Positions 24,612 to 33,850 are shown, counted from the first letter of the stretch. The stretch is DNA of 64,000 bases from Alicyclobacillus sp. ALC3 (GCF_028751195.1 NZ_CP066784.1:4402001-4466000); one strand, 5' to 3'. The notes: a model not told the origin generated them from the letters alone. Made by a program: numbers and translations.

Positions 24612-25319
24612 GTGGCGACGCCCAATATCGTGGAAGTCGCATCACTTATCGGGGATCCCTCTCGTGCCGCCATGCTCATGAATTTGCTTGGCGGAAAGGC
24701 GTTGCCAGCCAGTGAGCTTGCTCGTGCAGCTCGTGTGACGCCGCAAACAGCCAGTTCCCATCTGGCCAAAATGGTGGAAGGCGGGCTATTGGTCCATGAA
24801 TCATACGGCCGCCATAGATATTATCGATTGGCGAGTGCAGAGGTGGGGCAGGCATTGGAGGCCCTCAATGCAATTGCCCCACCGAAACCGGTTCGCTCAC
24901 TCAGAAAGTCGGACCAGTCAAAAGCACTGCATTTTGCTCGTACGTGTTATGACCATATCGCAGGCGAAGTGGGGGTTGCGTTGACGCACAGGTTGTTGGC
25001 GCTTGGTTTACTGCATGAAGAGGGACGGGATTTCGCTGTTCCAATCGATGGAGCGAAGTGGTTCAGGGACTTCGGGATTAATCTCGACGAGATTCGACGT
25101 GGACGACGCCATTTTGCCCGTCAGTGCTTGGACTGGAGCGAGCGACGACATCATATGGCCGGAGCACTTGGGGCTGCGCTTACGACCAGGCTGTTTGACC
25201 TGGGCTGGATTGACAGAATACCAGGCGGGAGAGCCATCCAAGTCACAGAACACGGGTTTCGGGGATTGAGCCAAGAGTTCGGCATCACGTTCGATGATGA
25301 TTGGAAACAAGCCAAATAG
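24612..25319 (+). CDS. ArsR/SmtB-type winged-helix regulator with extended C-terminus
   Basis: The product has 235 residues from GTG 24612, 7 bases behind GGAGG. The DNA-binding domain spans residues 1-90: IGDPSRAAMLMNLLGGKALP, ELARAARVTPQTASSHLAKM, and the wing HRYYRLAS. A C-terminal domain of about 110 residues holds several Cys and His (ARTCYDHIAGEVGVALTHRL, RQCLDWSERRHHMAG), typical of a larger subgroup with a ligand-sensing or iron-sulfur-like region. No ArsR metal-site CVC is seen. Confidence 0.88.
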   Translation: MATPNIVEVASLIGDPSRAAMLMNLLGGKALPASELARAARVTPQTASSHLAKMVEGGLLVHESYGRHRYYRLASAEVGQALEALNAIAPPKPVRSLRKSDQSKALHFARTCYDHIAGEVGVALTHRLLALGLLHEEGRDFAVPIDGAKWFRDFGINLDEIRRGRRHFARQCLDWSERRHHMAGALGAALTTRLFDLGWIDRIPGGRAIQVTEHGFRGLSQEFGITFDDDWKQAK

Positions 25320-25335
25320 AGGTGGGGATGCCCCG

Positions 25336-25820
25336 TTGAAACGCAGCGCCATCATCGGATCACCAGGAGCTGGCAAGTCCACGTTCGCTCGTCAACTGGG
25401 TGACATCACGGGTATCGAGGTCTTCCACCTTGACCGCCTTTTTTGGAAGCCAGGGTGGGTAGAGACGCCGAGACCGGAGTAGATAGAACTGCAGCAGAAG
25501 CTTGTCGAGCGGCCAACGTGGATCATCGACGGAAACTACGGTGCTACGATGGATATTCGCATTCAGGCGGCAGACACGGTGATCTTCCTCGACTTCCCAC
25601 GCCGAGTCTGTTTGTGGCGGGTGATGAAGGGGGTCTTCCATTATCGGGGCCAGACTCGGCCAGACATGGGTGAAGGGTGTCCGGACAAAATTGACGTGGA
25701 GTTTTTGCGATACATATGGAGATTTCGGCAGCGGGAGCAGGGCCGGATTGAACGGCACCTGAATGAGGCCAAAACAGCGAGAAACAGGTGATATGTTTGA
25801 AGACACGGCATGGAAGTTAG
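25336..25820 (+). pseudogene. broken P-loop kinase (DNA topology modulation/FlaR-like)
   Basis: TTG 25336 starts KRSAIIGSPGAGKSTFARQL, LDRLFWKPGW, then TAG at 25480-25482 where relatives have Trp, then WIIDGNYGATMDIRI, TVIFLDFPRRVCLWRV. Near 25770 the frame shifts: the end of the family (KQVICLKTRHGS) is in another frame and stops at 25820. There are two independent lesions, so the gene is dead unless TAG is read through. Confidence 0.82.
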
Positions 25821-25875
25821 AGCGTACCTGGCTTCCTTCCACCCTAATTCCGCAATCATGTGAGAGGAGACCACC

Positions 25876-26259
25876 GTGAAAATCTTTCGCTTTGATACAG
25901 AAGTCGGGCACCAACTGACCGCTTTTGGCAGCCATGATGTGGTTCTGTCCCGAATTTTGAGGACGACCGATCGCGTTCAGATTGGGTGCATTCGTGTACA
26001 ACCGGATGGCGTGATTGCACTGCACAAAGCTGTTGGCCCGCAGTTGATGTTGGTTGTTCAAGGGGAAGGATGGGTCAGGGGCAGGGAGGATTCTCGAACT
26101 CCTGTTCATGCGGGTCAAGCCGTGTACTGGAAAGATGGCGAGTGGCACGAAACGGGAAGTGAAAGTGGGCTGACGGCGATTGTGGTGGAAGGAGCGGCGT
26201 TGGAGCCGGAGAGGGTTATGCCGGAGGTTGATCCAAATGGAGAAGGAGAAGGGACTTGA
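25876..26259 (+). CDS. cupin-domain protein
   Basis: The product has 127 residues from GTG 25876 behind GAGAGGAGA. It has a single-domain cupin: IRVQPDGVIALHKAVGPQLM, LVVQGEGWVRG, and VHAGQAVYWKDGEWHETGSE, with His and Glu positions that may bind a metal. The function is unknown; such small cupins often modify or sense small molecules. The gene is convergent with a broken GNAT gene. Confidence 0.83.
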   Translation: MKIFRFDTEVGHQLTAFGSHDVVLSRILRTTDRVQIGCIRVQPDGVIALHKAVGPQLMLVVQGEGWVRGREDSRTPVHAGQAVYWKDGEWHETGSESGLTAIVVEGAALEPERVMPEVDPNGEGEGT

Positions 26260-26267
26260 ACTGGCGT

Positions 26268-26739
26268 TTAGATTGCCTTCGCCATCGTCCACACGACCAA
26301 CTGGACATCCGGGCTCTTCGCAATAACCTGCTCGTCGACCTTCCGATACCCAACTGATTCGTACAATCGAACATTCCGGGGAACCGAGGCTCGAACTGTG
26401 CAGCGGATTTCTTGGAGTCCGTTTTGCCGAGCGTAATCCTCCAACCATTGGAGAGCCATTTTCGCATAGCCACGTACTTGGCAGGCAGGCCGCACGCCCA
26501 GACGGGAAAAGTTAGAGATGGTCCGACAACCGGAAGCGGACTGCCAGAACAGCTTCACGATTCAAGAAACCAAGTGCAGCCAGTTCTTCGCCGCTCGCAA
26601 GAATCGACCGAATCTGTTCAGAGGTTTCGTTGAGCGCACTCGAGGACCCCGGACGGTGCCGATATTCTTCCCAGGCATCTTGTGTGATGGAGTGAACGAT
26701 TTCAGCGTCATTCATGGTAGCCAGTCTGAATTCAACCAT
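26268..26739 (-). pseudogene. frameshifted GNAT acetyltransferase
   Basis: The N-terminal half (26739 down to about 26515) reads MVEFRLATMNDAEIVHSITQ and continues to RFRLSDHL-stop. The C-terminal half lies one frame over: FSRLGVRPACQVRGYAKMAL, then RASVPRNVRLYESVGYRKVD. Together they make a normal GNAT fold of about 155 residues with one frameshift near 26515. Confidence 0.85.
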
Positions 26740-26796
26740 TTATTCGACACCCCTCTTTGAGCGGCCCCATGGCACAGAAGAAGTTCCGTACCTCGT

Positions 26797-27801
26797 CTAT
26801 TCGCCCTGCACTCGCAAAGCATCCTCCATCGTGGGCAAGTTGGAACCATCCGCACCAACGATTGCCCTCGCCAAGTCATCGTACAAGTTCCACTGCGCAT
26901 GCACATACCCTTGTATCTCCTTGGGGAAGGTAGACGCATCCATCAGCGGTTCCAATTCTACTGGTTCAAATCGTTTAGACGGTGTGGTGGCCAACATAAG
27001 GTCATGTCCTTCTATCCGCACCGTTCCCTTCGTTCCGACAATCTCAACTAGTGGCGGTCGACCCACTGCCGATACGGTACAGCTCACGCAACACGTCGCT
27101 CCATTCATGAATTGGCCCATAAATGTGAAGCTGTCTTCCGCTGTTGTATGCACCCAGTCTTGTCCGCTCTTTCGCTTCGGAACATGATTCACTGTGTGCC
27201 CCTGAACGGTGGCAAATGGTCCGAACCAATGGCAAAGTGCATCAATGATATGCGATCCGATGGCACCAAGCATTCCTCCACCTTCTTCTTGGAACCAATC
27301 CCACGATGCCTCACTGTCCCTGATGTGTGGCCAAAGCGGCCATATCTCTGACCAGTTGACGTGTAGCACATCCCCCAATGGGCCTTCGTCCAAGATACGA
27401 TCGACAGCCCGCCTCTCCGGCAGATACCGCCACTCAAAATTCACAGACGCAACCATGCTGGCTTCACGAGCGGATTCGCTCATTCTTTTTACTTCGCTTA
27501 CACAGAGAGCGGGAGGTTTTTCACAGAGTACGTGATGAGATGTTACCAGTGCGTGCTCCAGCATCTCACAGTGAAAACCAGGTTTTGTTGCGATCACGAT
27601 GAGATCCAGATCATTTTCATTCAGCATCTGTCGCCAGTCGTCGTACGCCTGTGGTATGCAATGGGCGGTGGCTGCTTGTTTAGCTCTTCCAGGCCGCATA
27701 CTGGATATGGATACGAGGTCGTATGCGAGGTGTGCCTTGAGGACGGGGGCGTGAACCGTTGCACCAAATCCAGTCCCTATGATGCCGGTGCGAATTGGCA
27801 T
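26797..27801 (-). CDS. Gfo/Idh/MocA-family oxidoreductase
   Basis: The product has 334 residues from ATG 27801 behind GGGAGG. The Rossmann start RTGIIGTGFGATVHAPVL is followed by CEKPPALCVSEVKRM with the family's Lys, then the C-terminal domain with GGGMLGAIGSHIIDALCHWF. It is an NAD(P)-dependent oxidoreductase of unknown substrate, likely a sugar or cyclitol derivative. The end, DALRVQGE, stops 10-20 residues earlier than usual, so the C-terminus may be clipped. Confidence 0.87.
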   Translation of the reverse strand: MPIRTGIIGTGFGATVHAPVLKAHLAYDLVSISSMRPGRAKQAATAHCIPQAYDDWRQMLNENDLDLIVIATKPGFHCEMLEHALVTSHHVLCEKPPALCVSEVKRMSESAREASMVASVNFEWRYLPERRAVDRILDEGPLGDVLHVNWSEIWPLWPHIRDSEASWDWFQEEGGGMLGAIGSHIIDALCHWFGPFATVQGHTVNHVPKRKSGQDWVHTTAEDSFTFMGQFMNGATCCVSCTVSAVGRPPLVEIVGTKGTVRIEGHDLMLATTPSKRFEPVELEPLMDASTFPKEIQGYVHAQWNLYDDLARAIVGADGSNLPTMEDALRVQGE

Positions 27802-27962
27802 GGCCGAGGTGCCTCCCTTCACTTTGCTCATTCGTGATCTATTTGAACTATCGCACAATCCGGCAATCAGGTAAACTTTGCTATACAGAGAATCGGTATG
27901 GGTTCCGACAGGCATCTGACATGCTGCTGAGGCAGGTGTTGGGTCAAAAAGGGGGTAACCAT

Positions 27963-28140
27963 GTGCAGAGTCAGTGGCTCATTCGACGGGTAAGCGAGAG
28001 CGACTACGGACAGATCGCAAGAGTTCACGTCAACAGTTGGCGTACCACATATAGAGGTATAGTACCCGACGACTTTCTTGATGAGCTGTCGTACGAAACA
28101 AGCGAGGCAAGGTGGCGTCGAATATCAGCGCAAAATGGTC
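27963..28140 (+). pseudogene. N-terminal GNAT fragment
   Basis: GTG 27963, 7 bases behind AGGGGG, starts QSQWLIRRVSESDYGQIARV and NSWRTTYRGIVPDDFLDELS, then SEARWRRI, the first third of a GNAT of the AWxxTYxGIVPD type. Homology in this frame ends at about 28140. A different GNAT continues in the overlapping frame of the next ORF, so a deletion has joined two unlike GNAT genes out of frame. Confidence 0.78.
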
Positions 28141-29067
28141 CCGATTATGCGATGCTCGCTGTTCTTTCAACACTTTCAGGAAACCAGCTATGTCGTCGAA
28201 GAAAATGGCCAAATCATCGCATTCCTGATCGGGTTCGTATCGCAGACTCATCCGGAACAGGCTTACGTACACTTTGTCGGCGTTCATCCGGATTATCGCA
28301 AGCATGGACTGGCCAAGGAGCTGTACGACATGTTCCTCGCAGCAGTTCAAGCACGAGGTTGCACAGAGGTTCATGCCGTGACATCGCCTGTCAACAAGGG
28401 CTCGATTGCGTTTCATACCAAGATAGGGTTCGAGATTGAACCGGGCGACGCAGAAATCGACGGCGTACAGGTGAAGATGGATTATTGTGGCCGTGGGCAG
28501 AGTCGGGTACGTTTTGTGCGGGATCTGGTGCCGAAATCGACAAGGAAATCAGACTCGGTACTCATCGTGATCGACGTTCAAGTTGCCATGTTCGACGAGG
28601 AAAATCCAGTTTATCGAGGCACTGAATTGCTGCATAACATTCAATCCATGACGGATAGGGCGAGAGCGACCGACGTACCGGTCATCTACATCCAACACGA
28701 CGGTGGCGAGGGTTCGGACCTGGCGCATGGGTCTGAGGGATGGCAGATCCATTCGTCCATTGCGCCACGAGACGGTGGCGTCGTGATTGAGAAAAAGACG
28801 CCGGATTCCTTCCATGGAACTACGCTTGACACTATGCTGAGGAATCAAGGGGTCCATCGGCTGATTCTGTGTGGTATCCAGTCAGAAGTATGCGTTGATA
28901 CCACATGCCGGCGGGCGTTCAGCCTGGGGTATGACGCCGTTTTGGCTAGTGATGCACACGGTACTTGGGATCGGGGTGATTTGACCGCAAAACAGGTCAT
29001 TGACAATGAGAACGATGTGTTGCGCTGGTTTGCGGATGTGAAAGCGACCCAGGACATCACTTTTTGA
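28078..29067 (+). CDS. fusion ORF: GNAT C-terminal part + isochorismatase-like hydrolase
   Basis: The product has 329 residues. Residues 30-150 are most of a GNAT: YVVEENGQIIAFLIGF, AYVHFVGVHPDYRKHGLAKE, SPVNKGSIAFHTKIGF. Residues 158-329 are a cysteine hydrolase: VLIVIDVQ with Asp166, EKK with Lys239/240, and SEVCVDTT with Cys272, the isochorismatase triad. The two are normally separate genes. The junction VPKSTRK has no stop or new start. The GNAT lacks its N-terminal strand, so only the hydrolase may work. The start codon is uncertain. Confidence 0.75.
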   Translation: MMSCRTKQARQGGVEYQRKMVPIMRCSLFFQHFQETSYVVEENGQIIAFLIGFVSQTHPEQAYVHFVGVHPDYRKHGLAKELYDMFLAAVQARGCTEVHAVTSPVNKGSIAFHTKIGFEIEPGDAEIDGVQVKMDYCGRGQSRVRFVRDLVPKSTRKSDSVLIVIDVQVAMFDEENPVYRGTELLHNIQSMTDRARATDVPVIYIQHDGGEGSDLAHGSEGWQIHSSIAPRDGGVVIEKKTPDSFHGTTLDTMLRNQGVHRLILCGIQSEVCVDTTCRRAFSLGYDAVLASDAHGTWDRGDLTAKQVIDNENDVLRWFADVKATQDITF

Positions 29068-29115
29068 CGAATTGTTTCCGAACGGAGCCTGTCTGAAGGC
29101 CTGAGGAGGATTCAT

Positions 29116-29553
29116 TTGGAGGTACAGATTCGGGATATAGACAAGTCGAACTGGTTGGCATGTACTCAACTCGAAGTCAGCGAAGAACAAAAGAAGACGT
29201 TTCCGTGTCCGGTAGTCTATTGGATCGCCGAATCCAAGGTCGATCCCTCATTTGCCCCGATGGCGATATACGATGGTGATCTTTTGGTAGGATTCCTAGT
29301 CTATGGATTAGATCCTGACGAAGCCGAGTATTGGCTCATTGCGCTACTGATCGACCGGAAGTACCAGCGACGGGGTTATGGACGGGCGGCAATAAAGGAG
29401 TTAATCCGGCATCTCGGAGAGCAGCATCAATGTGAGAAACTTGTCTTAGGACACAGAGCTGACAACCGAGCGGCTGAAGCCTTGTACACTTCGATAGGCT
29501 TCGAAAAGATTGCTGAGACAAACCAAGAAGTGATCCGCAGCTTAGTTTTCTAA
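29116..29553 (+). CDS. GNAT acetyltransferase, spermine/spermidine type-like
   Basis: The product has 145 residues with a TTG start behind AGGAGG. EVQIRDIDKSNWLACTQLEV, YWIAESK, AEYWLIALLIDRKYQRRGYG (acetyl-CoA loop) and NRAAEALYTSIGFEKIAE match the BltD/PaiA-like polyamine group. The substrate is a suggestion only. It looks intact. Confidence 0.87.
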   Translation: MEVQIRDIDKSNWLACTQLEVSEEQKKTFPCPVVYWIAESKVDPSFAPMAIYDGDLLVGFLVYGLDPDEAEYWLIALLIDRKYQRRGYGRAAIKELIRHLGEQHQCEKLVLGHRADNRAAEALYTSIGFEKIAETNQEVIRSLVF

Positions 29554-29688
29554 CCGTTCAAACTGGACTACCCACAGGTGGTCACCAAGTGGCGGGTTAC
29601 ACGAACGTTGCGTTTTTTCAATTGATGGCGAAAAGTAACCCGGTGTCGGGCGATGTACGTCCAGGTAAGCAGAGAGAGGCGGGAGGTC

Positions 29689-30042
29689 ATGAGTAAACTT
29701 GCAAGAACACCGAAACCACCGTACTACGCAGTCATTTTTACGTCACTTCGTACGTCAGGTGATAACGGTTACGTCGAGTTGGCTGACGAAATGCTAGAGC
29801 TGGCGAAGTTACAACCAGGCTTTCTTGGGATCGAAAGTGCCCGTGACGGTGATGGAATTGGGATCACGGTGTCCTATTGGGATTCTGAGGAGTCGATTCG
29901 AGCATGGAAAGAAAATGGGCGTCACCGTGTGGCACAGAAGCTGGGCCGTGAGAAGTGGTACGAGCGTTTTGCGACCAGAGTGTGCAAGGTGGAGCGGGCC
30001 TATGGATTCACAAGCGCTCCATCAGAGGAGACTGGCGAATGA
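29689..30042 (+). CDS. antibiotic biosynthesis monooxygenase (ABM) domain protein
   Basis: The product has 117 residues from ATG 29689 close behind GGGAGG. The ferredoxin-like ABM pattern is present: YYAVIFTSLRTSGDNGYVEL, LAKLQPGFLGIESARDGDGI, ITVSYWDSEESIRAWKEN and H..AQKLGREKWYERF. Members are small heme-degrading or oxygenase-like proteins. It overlaps the next gene by 4 bp. Confidence 0.87.
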   Translation: MSKLARTPKPPYYAVIFTSLRTSGDNGYVELADEMLELAKLQPGFLGIESARDGDGIGITVSYWDSEESIRAWKENGRHRVAQKLGREKWYERFATRVCKVERAYGFTSAPSEETGE

Positions 30043-30962
30043 ATTTTGTATCTCAGCCAGTGACAACGACCGATGCTACTACAATCTCCGGTTGGGCATA
30101 CGAGCCACCTTATGATTTCTATAACATGGGGGCAGGCGATGAGTCGACAAGCGAACTCCTCAGCGGGTCTTACAGGACCGTCAAATCGACAAACGGAGAC
30201 GTCATCGGTTTCTATTGCGTAGGCGAATCTGCTCAAGTGCCAGCAGGTCATGAGGCGGGAGCGTACCCGGCTCAGCCGGATGTGGTGGATTTCGGGATCG
30301 GTATGCAGCCGGAATTGACGGGACAGGGGTTGGGCACCGAGTTCTTGTCAGACGTCTTGAACGAGATCGTACATGACCACCCTTCTGCCGACATTCGGTT
30401 GACTGTCGCCACCTTCAACAAGAGAGCCATCAGGCTGTACCAGAGGTTTGGGTTTCAACCGGGAACCGAATTCGAACATAATGGCGTCACGTTCCAGGTC
30501 ATGATAAGGCCAGCCGGGGATCTTCTGTGGATAAGACGTGCGACCGCCGAAGACGAGCAATATTTGCACCCTTGGCTTGCGGATTCTCGTGATTGCGTTG
30601 GGGCGATTGGACACGAGCCATTTCGCCGTGAGGATTTCGTGGAGTGGATGGATGCAGATGACCAGCGCTTGTGGGTTCTCGAATCTGAATCCAGTCCTGT
30701 TGGATACGGCGAAGTGTGGATAGACGACGAAGGAGGAGACGCAGAACCTGCCCATTTGGTAGTGGCCCCGGACCAGCGAGGCAGGGGGCTCGGCGCAGCA
30801 CTGGCACGTTACCGGGCAGCAGGATTTGAGGAGATGACGGAACTCCCTGATTGGTGGCCACGGGAGTACGTGTGGATGCGGCGACCAAATAACAGGAACG
30901 ACACAATGAGGGGGCGACCACCCAATGGAAAACGGCGTTTATCTTATCGAACCAACCGTTGA
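30039..30962 (+). CDS. tandem GNAT-GNAT fusion ORF, second domain internally deleted
   Basis: The product has 307 residues from ATG 30039 (ATGA overlap with the ABM gene). GNAT 1 is residues 1-157 with VVDFGIGMQPELTGQGLGTE and NKRAIRLYQRFGFQ. GNAT 2 is residues 163-282 with IRRATAEDEQYLHPWLADSR and PAHLVVAPDQRGRGLGAALA. Directly after ALA comes RYRAAGFEE, so about 25 residues between the acetyl-CoA loop and the last helix are missing. Domain 1 looks functional, domain 2 probably not. The last 25 residues overlap the next gene. Confidence 0.78.
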   Translation: MNFVSQPVTTTDATTISGWAYEPPYDFYNMGAGDESTSELLSGSYRTVKSTNGDVIGFYCVGESAQVPAGHEAGAYPAQPDVVDFGIGMQPELTGQGLGTEFLSDVLNEIVHDHPSADIRLTVATFNKRAIRLYQRFGFQPGTEFEHNGVTFQVMIRPAGDLLWIRRATAEDEQYLHPWLADSRDCVGAIGHEPFRREDFVEWMDADDQRLWVLESESSPVGYGEVWIDDEGGDAEPAHLVVAPDQRGRGLGAALARYRAAGFEEMTELPDWWPREYVWMRRPNNRNDTMRGRPPNGKRRLSYRTNR

Positions 30963-31449
30963 ACTAGAAAAGGAATATTTGTCCTTCTACGAAGAGTGGG
31001 TTGATAGTGGGGAATCAATGATACCCTGGGTCATCTCGAAGGACCCGTCCGATTTCCCTCAGATGATCAAATTTTTGATGCAATCGGCGCAAGCAGATGG
31101 TGTACCTGACGGCTGGGTTCCAGCCTCTACATACTGGCTCGTCGACCACGAGCGAACAATCCTCGGTGCAGTCAATATCCGGCACCGACTGACAGAACAT
31201 CTGTTCAACGCTGGAGGTCATATTGGCTATGGTATTCGTCCGTCACAGCGGCGAAAAGGGTATGCAACCGAGTTGCTACGGTTGTCCCTCGAAAAGGCCA
31301 AAGAATTTGGGATCACAAGGGCCTTGGTGGTCTGCAACCAGACGAACACAGGATCCGAAAAAGTCATACGGAACAATGGAGGCGCCCAGGACCAAAGCTT
31401 TGTCGACGAGAACGGAAACCTACTCTTGCGGTTCTGGATTGAATTATAG
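30925..31449 (+). CDS. GNAT acetyltransferase
   Basis: The product has 174 residues, beginning 38 bases before the end of the tandem GNAT ORF. It has the pattern of a YesJ/YkkB-like group: PTVELEKEYLSFYEEWVDSG, DPSDFPQMIKFLM, STYWLVD..ERTILGAVNIRH, GHIGYGIRPSQRRKGYATEL and VCNQTNTGSEKVIRNNGG. The gene looks intact; the substrate is unknown. Confidence 0.88.
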   Translation: MENGVYLIEPTVELEKEYLSFYEEWVDSGESMIPWVISKDPSDFPQMIKFLMQSAQADGVPDGWVPASTYWLVDHERTILGAVNIRHRLTEHLFNAGGHIGYGIRPSQRRKGYATELLRLSLEKAKEFGITRALVVCNQTNTGSEKVIRNNGGAQDQSFVDENGNLLLRFWIEL

Positions 31450-31516
31450 GATTGGCGCAATGTAAGATCAGAGCGTTGGCTCGCTGACCAGTTTGGGTGC
31501 GGAAGCACGATTGGTG

Positions 31517-31674
31517 GTGACGAAGGTGAAGCTCGTAGGGGGAGGGATTTACCTGCGGTTTTTGGACGAGTCAGACGCCCCATCGATGGTGGCTTCTTTG
31601 AGCCGCATCTGATTGAACGACCGGACGAGTTTTACACTGTGGAATATCAGCAAGCGTCCATTGTTCGGGATTGA
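31517..31674 (+). pseudogene. GNAT remnant (N-terminal part)
   Basis: GTG 31517 or 31526 begins KLVGGGIYLRFLDESDAPSM. One frame over it continues GGFFEPHLIERPDEFYTVEY to a stop at 31674. This is the first 50 residues of a RimJ-type GNAT with a frameshift. The following 130 bases show no clear coding pattern. Confidence 0.6.
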
Positions 31675-31810
31675 AAAGGTATGGATATGCCAAGTTATCG
31701 AACCGCTCGGAAATGTATGGGTTCTGATGCGGAATCGGGAATGACGGTGGCAGTTCCAAAAGGCTTCGAGAGAGCAAGATGCAGTATGCACATCGTGATT
31801 CAGGGAGGGA

Positions 31811-32554
31811 ATGAGCGTGGCACAGGGATATCGGGGACCAGAATTCTATGACCAACCATCAGTGTTTAACACCTACATGCAACATCGAACGTGGTCGCAA
31901 AATCCGAACGATACTATCGAGAGGCCCATATTTATGGAACTCGTTGGGGATGTAAAGGACCATTCGATCCTCGATCTCGGTTGTGGAAACGCCGTCTTCG
32001 GACTCGAATCGAGTCAGCATGGATGCCGTCGCTATGTCGGGGTTGAGGGATCCAAGAACATGGCCCAATCAGGGCGGGCAACGCTAGAGGACACATCCGG
32101 ACAAGTCATTCTCTCTTCGATTGAGGACTGGGATTATCCAGAGGATGCATTTGACCTGGTGGTATCACGGCTTGCGCTCCACTACATTGAAGACGTTGAT
32201 GAATGCTTTCGAAACGTCCATAAGACACTTGTTCCCGGAGGACGATTCGTATTTTCTGTTGAGCATCCTGTACTGACCTCTTGTAACCGGAGTGCAGAAG
32301 GGTCGACACGGAGAGTAGATTGGATTGTCGACAATTACTTCGAGACGGGTGAGCGTCACTACCCCTGGCTGGGTAGCACCGTCGTCAAATACCACCGGAC
32401 CGTCGATGATTATTTTGTGGCAGTGCAAAGAGCCGGACTGCGTGTCCAATCGCTTCGGGAATCCCGACCTTCACCGTCCGAGCTGGAGCACGACGAGTAT
32501 CTTCGCAGGCTGAGAATCCCGCTCTTTTTGTTCATTTCGGCGTACAAGGATTAG
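31811..32554 (+). CDS. class I SAM-dependent methyltransferase
   Basis: The product has 247 residues; ATG 31811 or GTG 31817 is the start, behind GGGAGGG. ILDLGCGNAVFGLE (SAM loop), YVGVEGSKNM, SSIEDWDYPEDAFDLVVSRL and LVPGGRFVFSVEHP are the classical order of motifs I-IV. It is close to small-molecule methyltransferases of the Methyltransf_11 type. The substrate is unknown. Confidence 0.88.
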   Translation: MSVAQGYRGPEFYDQPSVFNTYMQHRTWSQNPNDTIERPIFMELVGDVKDHSILDLGCGNAVFGLESSQHGCRRYVGVEGSKNMAQSGRATLEDTSGQVILSSIEDWDYPEDAFDLVVSRLALHYIEDVDECFRNVHKTLVPGGRFVFSVEHPVLTSCNRSAEGSTRRVDWIVDNYFETGERHYPWLGSTVVKYHRTVDDYFVAVQRAGLRVQSLRESRPSPSELEHDEYLRRLRIPLFLFISAYKD

Positions 32555-32596
32555 GACCACGCAACAAATTGTGTAGTATCTGGGTGTCCCCGCCCT

Positions 32597-33559
32597 TCAG
32601 CACTTAATATAAGGTTCATCTCTCTCAACCTCTGCCTTCATCGTCATGATTGCCTTCCAGGTGTCGTCGTCCACCCCAAACGTTCCAGCATGGTGTAGAA
32701 AGAATACCAGCGAAAACAGGCGGCGATACTCGATAAACTTTGGAATAAGTTGTATCCATTCGGGCTCAAGATTGTGACGGGACAGATAACCTTCCAGAAA
32801 GGCAGATATAAATTGCTTAGCAAATGTAGTCCGGTCCTCAAGTGACACTGTTTGAACTGCATGATAGGCCGAGATGGCAATGTCGTACGAGAACCACCCA
32901 TACTCACAATCGCCAAAATCAAACAACACGAGGCCCTGATCTAGCACGTGGAAATTATAGTGGTGCAGATCGTTGTGTATGAGCCCGAACGCACCGGGTG
33001 GTGTCGGCAAGGAGTGTAGCCATTCTGCGGCGTCTATCCACTTTTTCCGGACCATCTCTCCGCCTGATTTAGGAAAATCGTTCAGGTTGTTGAATAAGGC
33101 GTACTCGTACCAATAGGGTCTTCGGATCGCCGGATGTGATGGCCGAAACTGTGTGGCAGCGGCGTGCATGGTGCCCATGGCGGCGCCCCACGTTCGAAAC
33201 AAGTTTTGGTTCCAATTGGGCCCTTTTGGCCCTACGGAGACACCTTGTGACTTTTCAAAACACAGAGCATGGTACATTAGGTCACCAGATACGATGTTTT
33301 CCACGAATTGTCCTTGCCTGGATAGCGTCGGTGAACACACTTTCAAACCTCTGGAGCCCAGAAACCTGACCCATTCCAGCTCAGACATGATAGCGTCCAC
33401 ATCAGCTATCGTTCTGGGCATTATCTTCAGGATAACGGGGTGATGGTCTTGGTACGCTTCAAAAACATTGTTGTATGAACTCTCCATAAGCCGTAGCGGC
33501 CCCAGGCATCCAAAGAAATCCGAGGCTTGTCTTATTACCTGTTCCGGAATTTGTTCCAC
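32597..33559 (-). CDS. aminoglycoside-phosphotransferase-like kinase
   Basis: The product has 320 residues from GTG 33559 behind GGAGAGAGGTG (frame open to 33661). FEAYQDHHPVILKIMPRT (ATP Lys), FGLIHNDLHHYNFHV (catalytic loop HNDLHxxN) and LFDFGDCEYGWFSYDIA (metal Asp) define the APH/choline-kinase fold. Relatives include YerI-like kinases that phosphorylate small alcohols; whether it acts on an antibiotic is unknown. Confidence 0.88.
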   Translation of the reverse strand: MEQIPEQVIRQASDFFGCLGPLRLMESSYNNVFEAYQDHHPVILKIMPRTIADVDAIMSELEWVRFLGSRGLKVCSPTLSRQGQFVENIVSGDLMYHALCFEKSQGVSVGPKGPNWNQNLFRTWGAAMGTMHAAATQFRPSHPAIRRPYWYEYALFNNLNDFPKSGGEMVRKKWIDAAEWLHSLPTPPGAFGLIHNDLHHYNFHVLDQGLVLFDFGDCEYGWFSYDIAISAYHAVQTVSLEDRTTFAKQFISAFLEGYLSRHNLEPEWIQLIPKFIEYRRLFSLVFFLHHAGTFGVDDDTWKAIMTMKAEVERDEPYIKC

Positions 33560-33705
33560 AATGACACCTCTCTCCAATGTCTTCAACTCCATGATAATGT
33601 TCACCGTGACAGATGTCTCAGATTCTAAAGAGAGACACTTGGCTGTTCCCGCCGGAGCCATGAATTGATATACAATGTAGTTACCTAAGAAGGAGCGTGA
33701 CGCTT

Positions 33706-33810
33706 ATGGGATTCACCACATCCAAAGTATCTACGGGCGATATTGAGCACAGGCAGCGAGAAACATCGGAGAGCGTGATCGGAACCTTTGGTGTAACCTG
33801 CCAAAACTGA
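33706..33810 (+). CDS. 34-residue ORF of unknown nature
   Basis: ATG 33706 follows AAGGAGCGTGACGCTT. The product contains STGDIEHRQRETSESVIGTF and matches nothing I know. It may be the stub of a lost gene upstream of the next GNAT. Confidence 0.22.
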   Translation: MGFTTSKVSTGDIEHRQRETSESVIGTFGVTCQN

Positions 33811-33850
33811 GGGTAGGGCTTCGACGGGTGCCTCCGATAGGGAGGTTTAA

